Shown piece after piece: positions 52,832 through 60,025 of a stretch of DNA of 64,000 bases. The stretch's first letter is position 1, and each line of letters begins with the position of its first letter. Source of the DNA: Pseudomonas putida (GTDB lineage Bacteria > Pseudomonadota > Gammaproteobacteria > Pseudomonadales > Pseudomonadaceae). The DNA lies in contig NZ_CP026115.2 in the NCBI RefSeq assembly GCF_009883635.2, positions 4,960,001 through 5,024,000 on the forward strand. The letters are read 5' to 3'. Position numbers and translations under genes: made by a program. The notes under the pieces are model-generated. The model was not told where the DNA came from, ran no database searches, and worked only from the letters and a program-made list of their open reading frames with translations.

Positions 52832-53392
52832 TCAGGCGCTTTCACGGAGTGCGTGATGGGCGCCGAACAGCGGCACGGCGCGCTCTGCAGCCAGGCGAAT
52901 GCGCGCGCCTAGGGCATCGCTGGAAACCCGGTAGTCGGCAAGCTCGGCCTGGCTGGCGTAGACGCCTATTGGCAAGGTCAGGGCCTGCAGGAAGCTGAAC
53001 AGCGGGCGCAGTTGATGGTCGAGTACCAGCGCATGGCGTTCGCTGCCACCGGTGGCGGCGAGCAGCACCGGGGTATCGACCAGGGCGTCCTGACCGATCA
53101 GGTCGAACAGGTGCTTGAAGTGGCCGGGGAAGCTGCCGCGGTAGACAGGGGCGGCGACCAGCAACAAGTCAGCCTTTTCCACCAGGCGCAACTGTTGCTC
53201 CACCGCGTCGGGCAGTTCGCTGCGCCACAACGCGGCTCCCAGTGGCCGGGCGATTTCACCCAGTTCGATCAGGTGCGTCTTGATGAGCAGGTGCTGGCCC
53301 AGTTCGGCGAGGATGGCCTCGGTCAGGGCCAGGGTACGAGAGGGGCGGGTAGTACCGCCAGACAGTGCTACGACGTTCAAGGGGGTGCTCAT
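52832..53392 (-). CDS. sfnE: NAD(P)H-dependent FMN reductase (MsuE/SsuE/SfnE-like)
   Basis: A 186-residue flavodoxin-like FMN reductase. N-terminal VVALSGGTTRPSRTLAL is the phosphate-binding loop, and LLLVAAPVYRGSFPGHFKHL (~80-99) is the flavin-stacking APVY..S.PG motif of SsuE/MsuE. It supplies free FMNH2 to two-component monooxygenases: the DszC-like enzyme next to it and probably the LLM monooxygenase at 37364. Start ATG 53392; an in-frame ATG at 53434 lies within the sigma-54 promoter at 53430-53444 and cannot be translated from it. First gene of the minus-strand operon. Confidence 0.85.
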   Translation of the reverse strand: MSTPLNVVALSGGTTRPSRTLALTEAILAELGQHLLIKTHLIELGEIARPLGAALWRSELPDAVEQQLRLVEKADLLLVAAPVYRGSFPGHFKHLFDLIGQDALVDTPVLLAATGGSERHALVLDHQLRPLFSFLQALTLPIGVYASQAELADYRVSSDALGARIRLAAERAVPLFGAHHALRESA

Positions 53393-53429
53393 GGGCTGGT
53401 CTCCGGATGAATAAGCGGGACTTTGCTTG

Positions 53430-53444
53430 AGCAATCGTCGTGCC
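53430..53444 (-). promoter_or_regulatory. Sigma-54 promoter (sfnE-C-R-like operon)
   Basis: Minus strand reads GGCAC-GACGA-TTGCT, a full match to GGCAC-N5-TTGC(T/A). It lies 38-52 bp upstream of the FMN reductase start. It suggests that SfnR activates its own operon. Confidence 0.75.
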
Positions 53445-53756
53445 TGTTTGAACTTTGTTGAAAATCAACGCCTGGCAGCCTTGATGCGCACTGTGGGTGT
53501 TGGCCTTTGCCTGTTTGCTGTTGATCGACTGTTGCGCTGCAGACAGTTGGCCAAGTGTTGGCGGCTGTACAGTGAGAGCCTTTATAGCGAATGACGGTTA
53601 GCCTTTAAAATAATAATAAAGGATATTTATATTCCATTTGGTTATTAGTGGTGATGAGTATAGAGTTCCTGCTTAGCGGATTGTGAGAACGGACTTTAAA
53701 TCGTTTGGCGCACGCGTCAGTGCAACGCCAATAATCGAGTCTGAGGACAATCAACG
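53445..53756. promoter_or_regulatory. Intergenic control region between sfnE-like and secreted-protein genes
   Basis: 312 bp without a gene. The side near the sigma-54 promoter is rich in TGTTGG/CAGTTGG boxes (around 53510-53570), including ACTGT-N10-ACAGT near 53535, candidate SfnR or CysB sites. The other half (53577-53700) is strongly AT-rich, with the hairpin CCTTTA-N9-TAAAGG (53602-53622), and probably carries the promoter of the following gene; I could not fix a -35/-10 pair. Confidence 0.4.
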
Positions 53757-54431
53757 ATGACAGCTGTCAAGGGTTATTTAATCTGCGGGATCGCGCTAAC
53801 GACCGCATTGTCGAATGCTGTTTCGGCTGAATCTTTAATCGACGCATTCGCACTCACGCCCGGAGATAAGGTGATTGAAACCAGTGTCAATGACTGCCTG
53901 GGTGTTTATCACACCATGAACGAGCGCATGCTCGATAAATTATCTGGTTTTGATGTGGGCATAGGCACCGGGGTACGGCTCTATCCCAAAGAACACAGAG
54001 AAGCAATGGACGCATTGAAAGATTTCTGGGACAGAAACGCTCATCGTTACTCCCCCAATGACTCCGCCTTGAATAGTGAGCTGCAGACGTTGAGGGATGC
54101 GCTGAACGCAGCCAATCAGAGGTATCTGCGCACAGGCGCGGATGAGTGGTACATGAAATCTCTAAGTAGATCGCATTCGGATTTTATATCGGAACGTTTC
54201 AGGCTTCGTGAACAGCTGGATGACGTTACCTATGCGTGGGCTCAGTGCCCGGCCAAACCGGCGGAAGCAGCGGCTTGCCGGGGCGAGGCTATCAGGCAGC
54301 TTGAGGCATATTTCCAGGATGCTCATAAACAACTTGGGCAATTTTTGCCGCGCATGATAAATGCCTATGTACCGATGGAGAACGAATGGTGGGTTGCATG
54401 CCGGGCGCCAGATTTTACAGGTGCGCGTTGA
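53757..54431 (+). CDS. Secreted hypothetical protein
   Basis: A 224-residue protein I do not recognise. It begins with a Sec signal peptide (MTAVKGYLICGIALTTALSN, likely cleaved after AVSA at ~24). The mature part is mostly helical, with four Cys residues (VNDCLGVY, AWAQCPAK, AAACRGEA, WWVACRAP) that could form two disulfides in the periplasm or outside the cell. GAGGA at 53743-53747 precedes the ATG. Base composition is lower in GC than its neighbours. It lies 100 bp before the pore-former candidate in the same direction, so the two may be one unit; a helper, immunity or binding role is speculative. Confidence 0.72.
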   Translation: MTAVKGYLICGIALTTALSNAVSAESLIDAFALTPGDKVIETSVNDCLGVYHTMNERMLDKLSGFDVGIGTGVRLYPKEHREAMDALKDFWDRNAHRYSPNDSALNSELQTLRDALNAANQRYLRTGADEWYMKSLSRSHSDFISERFRLREQLDDVTYAWAQCPAKPAEAAACRGEAIRQLEAYFQDAHKQLGQFLPRMINAYVPMENEWWVACRAPDFTGAR

Positions 54432-54531
54432 GGGTGAACATTGACCGGATAGATTTCCCGATTATTAAAGGTATTGCTGGGCACTAACATTTGTCCGCTA
54501 TTCAATTTCTGTTTATTGGGGTTTCAAGCTC

Positions 54532-56295
54532 ATGTCGAACGTCATTTCTATTACTGATCGTAATGTCCTGTTGGATAATGATATCACTAACGAGGTTGCT
54601 GAGATCATTGGGCAGGAAAAACTGCAATTGCCGACAGCTCAGTCGCCCTTGGTCGACAGATTTGTCAGTAAGATCGAAGGTAACTACGACACGTCACGGG
54701 CGAAGACGGATACTGATCATGCAATCAGTCTTTTGTACATCGCCTATAACACGACGCCGCAGGAACACGGCGACATTCGGGTCAAGATAAGTCGCATCAT
54801 GAGCCAGTTGGTCGAGGCTCAGCAAGACAGTGAGCGCCGGATCAAGGATTCGGTTCGCATTGCCGCTATGATCGGCAAGCAGCTGGCGTCACTGCTGCCG
54901 GACTGGCTGGATGTCCGCGACAGTGCCGATCCTGAAGAAATCAAACAGTTCGTCAAGGCAGAGCTGCTGGACATGGCCAAGCGCATCAGCACGGCTGCCA
55001 TGGACGTGCGCAGCAGCCTGAATACGATCATCGTCAAGTACGACAGTATTCTCAAGGACATCAAAGACGTTACTGACAGCAGCGAAATCGCCCTGAGCGA
55101 GACCATCGCAGCCAACAAGGCAATCGAGGAAGAGATTGTTCAGGCCACGGCGCGTAAAGAAGAACTGGATTCACTGGTCAGTGCGCTGCAGGAGCAGATA
55201 GCGCGATTCGAGAAAATGGCCGTCGAGTATGGCAAGCAAGCCCAAAGTGCCGAGCAGAAGTCCTTCTGGGCCTCGGTGGTCAAGTCCGTCACGCAAGTGG
55301 TGTCTGCTGTACTGCCGATTGCCGCCATGGCGGCGACGGGCGGGGTTGGTGGAGCGCTCGGGGCTGCCGCTGCAGGTACACCGGGGCTGCTCGGTAACAG
55401 CAATGTCGACCCGAAGCAGGTGGTGGAAAAGTCCAACCTTGAAGCGGCGCGCAATGCTCAAGCAAAGATTGTAGAGGCACGCCAGCAACGCGCGGATGAA
55501 CTTGAGCAGCAGCAGGCGGCGGCAACCACCGATGCCGAAAGACAGGAATTGAGCAGTGCGCTTGAAAAGGCTCAGGGTGAATTGCGTGAGGAGCAGAACC
55601 AGCTGAGCCAAGCTGAAAATCAATTGGGCGCTTTTTTGCGTCAACTGGGCGCTGCGGCAGATGAGGCAGGCGCAGAGCAGCAGCGTCAAGGTGCATCGCT
55701 GCGCGAACTTGAGCGGCAGATGCTCGACAATGTCGAGAAGTACGAAGAGGTCAAGCGCGGCCAGGTTGCGGAGTTGGCCAAGATTACCGTGCTGCTCGAT
55801 GCCAAGCGCAGTGAAGAGCAAACCATCGAGCTTGCAGTCAGATCGCTGAACCTGAGTGTTTCGGCACTCAAGCGCAGCAAGGAAATCGTCGAAGAGATTG
55901 CCTTCTTCTTCAAATCCTTCGCGGACTTCATGCAGTGCATCGTCGATGAAGCCACGGTTCGCATGGAAGAGTACGAAAAGGCAGGCAATAGTGAAGTGTT
56001 GCGCAAGAGCCGCCTGGAAGCGATCCGGCTCAGTACCGATGAATTCTTCGTCTCCCAGGCTGCGGAATGGCTTGCTGTAGGGGTTGTTTCGGAGCGTTTC
56101 GCGCAGTTGTTCAACGATGGCTGGAGCAAGTTGAACAAGCTGTCGGGTCAATACATTACAGGTGATGAGCTTCAGGCTTACCTGGTACAGGCGTCGCAGC
56201 AACTCAAGGTGATCATCGAGGAGCGTGAGGCCGCGAGCAATCAGCGTATCGCCTCCCTGCAGAACTATCGCCAGGAACGCGAGGCAACTGCTTGA
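54532..56295 (+). CDS. Candidate alpha-helical pore-forming toxin (ClyA/HBL/XaxA-like architecture)
   Basis: A 587-residue, almost wholly helical protein. ~90-240: long amphipathic helices (SEIALSETIAANKAIEEEIV; LDSLVSALQEQIARFEKMAV). ~250-290: a continuous hydrophobic, small-residue segment with a Gly-rich turn (VVSAVLPIAAMAATGGVGGA; LGAAAAGTPGLLG) that could insert as a membrane hairpin. ~300-500: strong coiled coil rich in Gln/Glu/Arg (ARQQRADELEQQQAAATTDA). The C-terminal helices end at QNYRQEREATA. No signal peptide. This helix-hydrophobic hairpin-helix plan is that of the ClyA/HBL/Xax toxin superfamily, but length exceeds most members and no diagnostic motif was recognised. Shine-Dalgarno is weak (GGGG 54517-54520). 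Monocistronic or paired with the secreted protein upstream. Confidence 0.65.
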   Translation: MSNVISITDRNVLLDNDITNEVAEIIGQEKLQLPTAQSPLVDRFVSKIEGNYDTSRAKTDTDHAISLLYIAYNTTPQEHGDIRVKISRIMSQLVEAQQDSERRIKDSVRIAAMIGKQLASLLPDWLDVRDSADPEEIKQFVKAELLDMAKRISTAAMDVRSSLNTIIVKYDSILKDIKDVTDSSEIALSETIAANKAIEEEIVQATARKEELDSLVSALQEQIARFEKMAVEYGKQAQSAEQKSFWASVVKSVTQVVSAVLPIAAMAATGGVGGALGAAAAGTPGLLGNSNVDPKQVVEKSNLEAARNAQAKIVEARQQRADELEQQQAAATTDAERQELSSALEKAQGELREEQNQLSQAENQLGAFLRQLGAAADEAGAEQQRQGASLRELERQMLDNVEKYEEVKRGQVAELAKITVLLDAKRSEEQTIELAVRSLNLSVSALKRSKEIVEEIAFFFKSFADFMQCIVDEATVRMEEYEKAGNSEVLRKSRLEAIRLSTDEFFVSQAAEWLAVGVVSERFAQLFNDGWSKLNKLSGQYITGDELQAYLVQASQQLKVIIEEREAASNQRIASLQNYRQEREATA

Positions 56296-56357
56296 CCTAC
56301 CGTTACCCCTGAGCGCACGGGTGGAGCCCTGGTTGGCCAGGGCTTCATGTACGGGCG

Positions 56358-56383
56358 AAAAAAAGCCCGCTGACCGAGCGGGC
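56358..56383 (-). terminator. Rho-independent terminator on the minus strand
   Basis: Minus strand: GCCCGCT-CGGTC-AGCGGGC followed by seven T. It is a canonical terminator but faces leftward, and no recognised minus-strand gene ends here. On the plus strand it has no T-run, so it does not serve the toxin candidate. The 56384-56582 stretch may encode a small minus-strand RNA; no protein-coding frame with a good start was found there. Confidence 0.6.
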
Positions 56384-56582
56384 GAAAGGTACAACGCTTG
56401 CGTGATTCAGTGGGAGCGCACAGTCATCGCAGTGTGCCGCCCGACCCAGCGCGGCGATTTGGCCAGCGTGACATTCTCTTGAGGCTGCCTGACAAAACGT
56501 CGTGCGGGGCTGGCAGGCGGGTGGGCGGGCGTTTGAATATCGCTCGGCACACCTTCTTGCACTGCCATCCAGGAGTCATGTC

Positions 56583-58070
56583 ATGAGCGATATCCAGCTG
56601 TTACCTGCCGTGGTCGAGTTCCTCGCCAGGCCCCATGGCCATTTCATCGAGGGCCAGTACCTGGCGGGCGAGGCGGGGCCGTCGATCGCCATCCATGACC
56701 CGTCCAGCGGCACGGTCATCGCTCAAGTGGCCGAGGCCAGCGTTGCCGAGGTCGAGCGCGCGGTGCGCAGTGCGCGGCAAGCCTTCAAGGGCGCCTGGGC
56801 CGAGGCTTCGCCGTATCACAAAGGCGTGGTTCTGAACCGCCTGGCGGACCTGATCGAGGCCAATGCCGAAGAGCTGGCGCAGCTCGAAACCTTGTGCTCG
56901 GGCAAGTCGATCAACCTCACTCGCGGCCTGGAGATCGCCCAGAGCGTGGTGTTCCTGCGCTACTTCGCCGGTTGGGCGAGCAAGATCACCGGGCAGACCA
57001 TGACGCCGTCGATCCCATCGTTCGCCGGCGAGCGCTACACCGCGTTCACCCTGCGCGAGCCGGTGGGCGTGGTGGCCGGCATCGTGCCGTGGAACTTCTC
57101 GGTGATGATCGGCATCTGGAAGATCGCCTCGGCGCTGGTCACCGGTTGCACCATCGTCATCAAACCCAGCGAGTTCACCCCGCTGACGCTGCTGCGCATC
57201 GCCGAGCTGGCGATCGAGGCGGGTGTGCCGGCAGGCGCGCTCAACGTGCTGAACGGCCGGGGGCAGGCCGGGCAGCGGCTGATCGAGCATCCAGACGTGG
57301 CCAAGGTAGCCTTCACCGGTTCCGTGCCGACCGGTATAGCGGTGGGCAAGGCGGCCATGGCGGCCAACCTGACCCGCGCCACCCTGGAACTGGGCGGCAA
57401 GAATGCCGCAGCGCTGCTGGCTGATGTCGATGTCGATGGAGCCGTGGCCGGTATCGTGCAAACGGCTTATGTGCACCAGGGGCAGGTCTGTGCATCGCCC
57501 GAGCGGCTGTATGTGCACCACAGCAAGGTCGAGGAGTTCACCCGCAAGCTGGGTGTGGCGCTGGGGCAGATGAAGATCGGTTCGGCACTGGACCCCGAGG
57601 CGCAGTTCGGGCCCTTGGCCAATGCCGCGCACCTGCAGAAGATTCTTGGTTTCTTCGAGCGGGCGCGGGCCAACAACACGGTGGTGTGTGGTGCCAGGGC
57701 AGTGGACCGGCCGGGCTACTTCGTCGAGCCGACCGTGGTCTTGGCCAACGGTGCCAGCGACCCGCTGCTGCATGAGGAAACTTTCGGGCCGATCGTCTGC
57801 GTGCTGCCGTTCGACAACGAGCAAGAGCTGGTCGAGCTGATGAACGACAGCCCTTATGGCCTGACCGCCAGCCTGTGGACCAACGACCTGTCCAAGGCAT
57901 TGCGGCTGATTCCGCAGATCGAGGCCGGCACGGTGTGGGTCAACATGCACACCTTCCTCGACCCGGCAGTACCCTTTGGCGGGACCAAGGCTTCGGGTGT
58001 GGGGCGCGAGTTCGGCAGCGCGTTCATCGAGGACTACACCGAGCTGAAGTCGGTGATGATCAGGTATTGA
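56583..58070 (+). CDS. NAD(P)-dependent aldehyde dehydrogenase (phenylacetaldehyde dehydrogenase-like)
   Basis: A 495-residue ALDH. All family motifs are present: IVPWNFSVMIGIWKIASAL (~172-190), KVAFTGSVPTG (NAD site), LELGGKNAAALLADVD (catalytic Glu) and GQVCASPERLYVHH (catalytic Cys at ~304). The near-C-terminal FGGTKASGVGREFG is standard. The pattern is close to phenylacetaldehyde/betaine aldehyde dehydrogenases (FeaB-type); the exact substrate is inference. Start ATG 56583 with AGGAG (56571-56575) at 7-nt spacing. It is monocistronic and convergent with the betaine-type ABC genes. Confidence 0.87.
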   Translation: MSDIQLLPAVVEFLARPHGHFIEGQYLAGEAGPSIAIHDPSSGTVIAQVAEASVAEVERAVRSARQAFKGAWAEASPYHKGVVLNRLADLIEANAEELAQLETLCSGKSINLTRGLEIAQSVVFLRYFAGWASKITGQTMTPSIPSFAGERYTAFTLREPVGVVAGIVPWNFSVMIGIWKIASALVTGCTIVIKPSEFTPLTLLRIAELAIEAGVPAGALNVLNGRGQAGQRLIEHPDVAKVAFTGSVPTGIAVGKAAMAANLTRATLELGGKNAAALLADVDVDGAVAGIVQTAYVHQGQVCASPERLYVHHSKVEEFTRKLGVALGQMKIGSALDPEAQFGPLANAAHLQKILGFFERARANNTVVCGARAVDRPGYFVEPTVVLANGASDPLLHEETFGPIVCVLPFDNEQELVELMNDSPYGLTASLWTNDLSKALRLIPQIEAGTVWVNMHTFLDPAVPFGGTKASGVGREFGSAFIEDYTELKSVMIRY

Positions 58071-58094
58071 GTCAATCCAGGTTTGTGAGCGCGC

Positions 58095-58943
58095 CTAGCG
58101 GCGGGTGCGCCCATACGCCTGGCTGATTCGGTCGATCACCATCGCCAGCGCAACGATGGCTAGCCCCGCTTCGACCCCTTGGCCGACGTTGAGGGTCTGG
58201 ATCCCTGCAAGCACATCCTCACCCAGCCCGCGGGCACCGATCATCGACGCCACCACCACCATCGACAGCGCCATCATCACCGACTGGTTGAGCCCGGCCA
58301 TGATGCTCGGTAGCGCCAGCGGCAGGGCGATGCGACGCAGCCGCTGCCAGCGGCCGGCACCCAGGCCGTGGGCGGCCTGCAGCAACGAGGGGTCGATCTG
58401 GCTCAGGCCCAGCTCTGTCAACCGCACCAACGGCGGCAGGGCATAGATCAAGGTGGCGAACACCGCCGGCACCTTGCCCAAACCAAACAGCATCAGTACC
58501 GGGATCAGGTAGACGAAGGCCGGCAGCGTCTGCATCACGTCCAGCACCGGCAACAGCAGGCGCCGGGCCAGCGGGCGGGTGGCCAGGAGGATGCCCAGCG
58601 GCACGCCGATCAGCACGCACAGGCCGGTACTGACCAGCACCAGGGCGAGGGTCTGCAGCAGTTTGTCCCACAGCCCGAGCACGCCGATGAACGCCAGCAG
58701 CGCGACCAGCACCACGCTGCGCAGCAGGCTGCGGCTGGCGTGCCAGGCCAGCAGGCCGACCAGCAGCAACAGCAGCCACCAGGGCATCAGGCGTAGCAGG
58801 TTCTCCAGGCCGACCAACAATTGCAGCAACTGGTCGGAGACACTGCGCAGGTGGTCGCCATAGTGCAGCACCAACCAGTCGACCAGGCGGTTGATGGTGT
58901 CGGCGAAGGACAGTTGCAGGGCTTCGGGGAAGCCCGTACTCAC
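58095..58943 (-). CDS. ABC transporter permease (glycine-betaine/ProW type)
   Basis: A 282-residue ProW/OpuAB-type permease, with an N-terminal lead sequence, a cluster of helices (WWLLLLLVGLLAWHASRSLL) and the conserved loop MQTLPAFVYLIPVLMLFG leading into the EAA motif LLQAAHGLGAGRWQRLRRIA. It overlaps the binding-protein gene by ATGA (58940-58943). It should form the membrane part of a quaternary-amine (betaine, choline, carnitine-like) importer. No ATP-binding gene is next to it, unlike typical proVWX/opuA operons. Confidence 0.87.
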   Translation of the reverse strand: MSTGFPEALQLSFADTINRLVDWLVLHYGDHLRSVSDQLLQLLVGLENLLRLMPWWLLLLLVGLLAWHASRSLLRSVVLVALLAFIGVLGLWDKLLQTLALVLVSTGLCVLIGVPLGILLATRPLARRLLLPVLDVMQTLPAFVYLIPVLMLFGLGKVPAVFATLIYALPPLVRLTELGLSQIDPSLLQAAHGLGAGRWQRLRRIALPLALPSIMAGLNQSVMMALSMVVVASMIGARGLGEDVLAGIQTLNVGQGVEAGLAIVALAMVIDRISQAYGRTRR

Positions 58944-59941
58944 AGGCTAGCCTCGACCTTGCCGGCCACGTCGGCGGGTAGCCAGGCCTTCCACACATCC
59001 GGGTTGGCACGCAGGAAGGCCTTGGCGGCATCAGTGGCTGGCAGGCGCTTTTCGTTCATCTCTGCCAGGGCCTTGTTCAGCCGGTCGATGGGCAGGTCGA
59101 CTTTCTCGAACACCGCCACCAGCTGCGGGTAGCCATCGCGAAATGCCTTGGACACGCCGATCGAAAGCTTTGCCGGCAACGACTGACTGCCTTTGGGGTT
59201 GGGGTTTTTCGCGTCGGTCAGGGTGGCCCAGGCTGCTGCATCGAACGGGGGTTCCTGCAGGCGCACGAGGTCGTAACGACCAATCAGCGCCGTGGGGCTC
59301 CAGTAGTAGAACAGCACGGGTTTCTTGCGGCGGATCGCCGAGTCCACCTCGGCATCCAGCGCAGCGCCCGAGCCTGTGCGGAAGTTGGTGTACAAGCCTT
59401 CCAGGCCGTAGGCCTTGAGCTTCTGGCTATTGACGATCTCCGAGGTCCAGCCGCTGGGGCTGTTGAGGAAGCGGCCTTTTACTGGGTCTTCAGGGTCCTT
59501 GAACACAGACGAATAACGCTTGAGGTCTTCGACACTACGCAGGTCAGGGGCAGGGGCCTTGTCGCCCTTGACCACGTAGGCGGGTACCCACCAGCCCTCT
59601 TCAGCGTGCTTCACCGTGTCACCCAGGGCGAACACTTCGCCGGCCTTTTCGGCGTTGACCCAAGCTGGACTGCGCCCGGCCCATTCTTCGGCGATCACCT
59701 GCAGGTCGTTGCGCGCCAGTGCCACTTCCATGCTCACGGTGCTGCCGGGGAGCGTGTCGGTGGGGTAGCCGTAACCGTGCTCGACGATGTGGCGCAGGAT
59801 TTCCGTGGTCAGGGCGCCGCTTTCCCAGCCGAGCGCGCCGAAGTGGATGGGTTTGCTGTTTTCCGCCGATGCGGCGCTGTCGGTGCTGGCCAGGCCGAAG
59901 GTGAGCAAAAGGCCGGCCAGCAGCGCAGGGATCTTTTTCAT
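58940..59941 (-). CDS. Glycine-betaine-type substrate-binding protein (OpuAC family)
   Basis: A 333-residue periplasmic protein with signal peptide (MKKIPALLAGLLLTFGLAST, cleavage likely after ASA ~26). The OpuAC family pattern is visible: IHFGALGWESGALTTEILRH, LPGSTVSMEVALARNDLQVI, AEEWAGRSPAWVN and a late PVLFYYWSPTALIGRYDLVR. Conserved Trp/Tyr residues of this type build the aromatic cage for a trimethylammonium group; ligand choice cannot be settled by eye. First gene of the two-gene unit with the permease. Confidence 0.87.
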   Translation of the reverse strand: MKKIPALLAGLLLTFGLASTDSAASAENSKPIHFGALGWESGALTTEILRHIVEHGYGYPTDTLPGSTVSMEVALARNDLQVIAEEWAGRSPAWVNAEKAGEVFALGDTVKHAEEGWWVPAYVVKGDKAPAPDLRSVEDLKRYSSVFKDPEDPVKGRFLNSPSGWTSEIVNSQKLKAYGLEGLYTNFRTGSGAALDAEVDSAIRRKKPVLFYYWSPTALIGRYDLVRLQEPPFDAAAWATLTDAKNPNPKGSQSLPAKLSIGVSKAFRDGYPQLVAVFEKVDLPIDRLNKALAEMNEKRLPATDAAKAFLRANPDVWKAWLPADVAGKVEASL

Positions 59942-60001
59942 GAGGAGCCTCGTCGATTACTGCTTCTTGCGTTGCGGGCAAGTGTAGACGAGGAGGTTTT
60001 C

Positions 60002-60019
60002 GGGGCCGCGAGCGGCCCC
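60002..60019. other. GC-rich hairpin after the chemoreceptor gene
   Basis: GGGGCCGCGAGCGGCCCC, a perfect stem-loop 6 bp beyond the chemoreceptor stop codon, nearly the same as that at 23418-23435. No T-run; probably an intrinsic-like 3' hairpin common in this genome. Confidence 0.45.
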
Positions 60020-60025
60020 GGCAGG

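Noticed and set aside
56546..56561. Sigma-54-like sequence GGCAC...TTGCA before the aldehyde dehydrogenase
   Set aside because: The spacer is 6 instead of 5 bases, so GG and GC are off the required distance, and the site would put the start of transcription almost at the ATG (56583).
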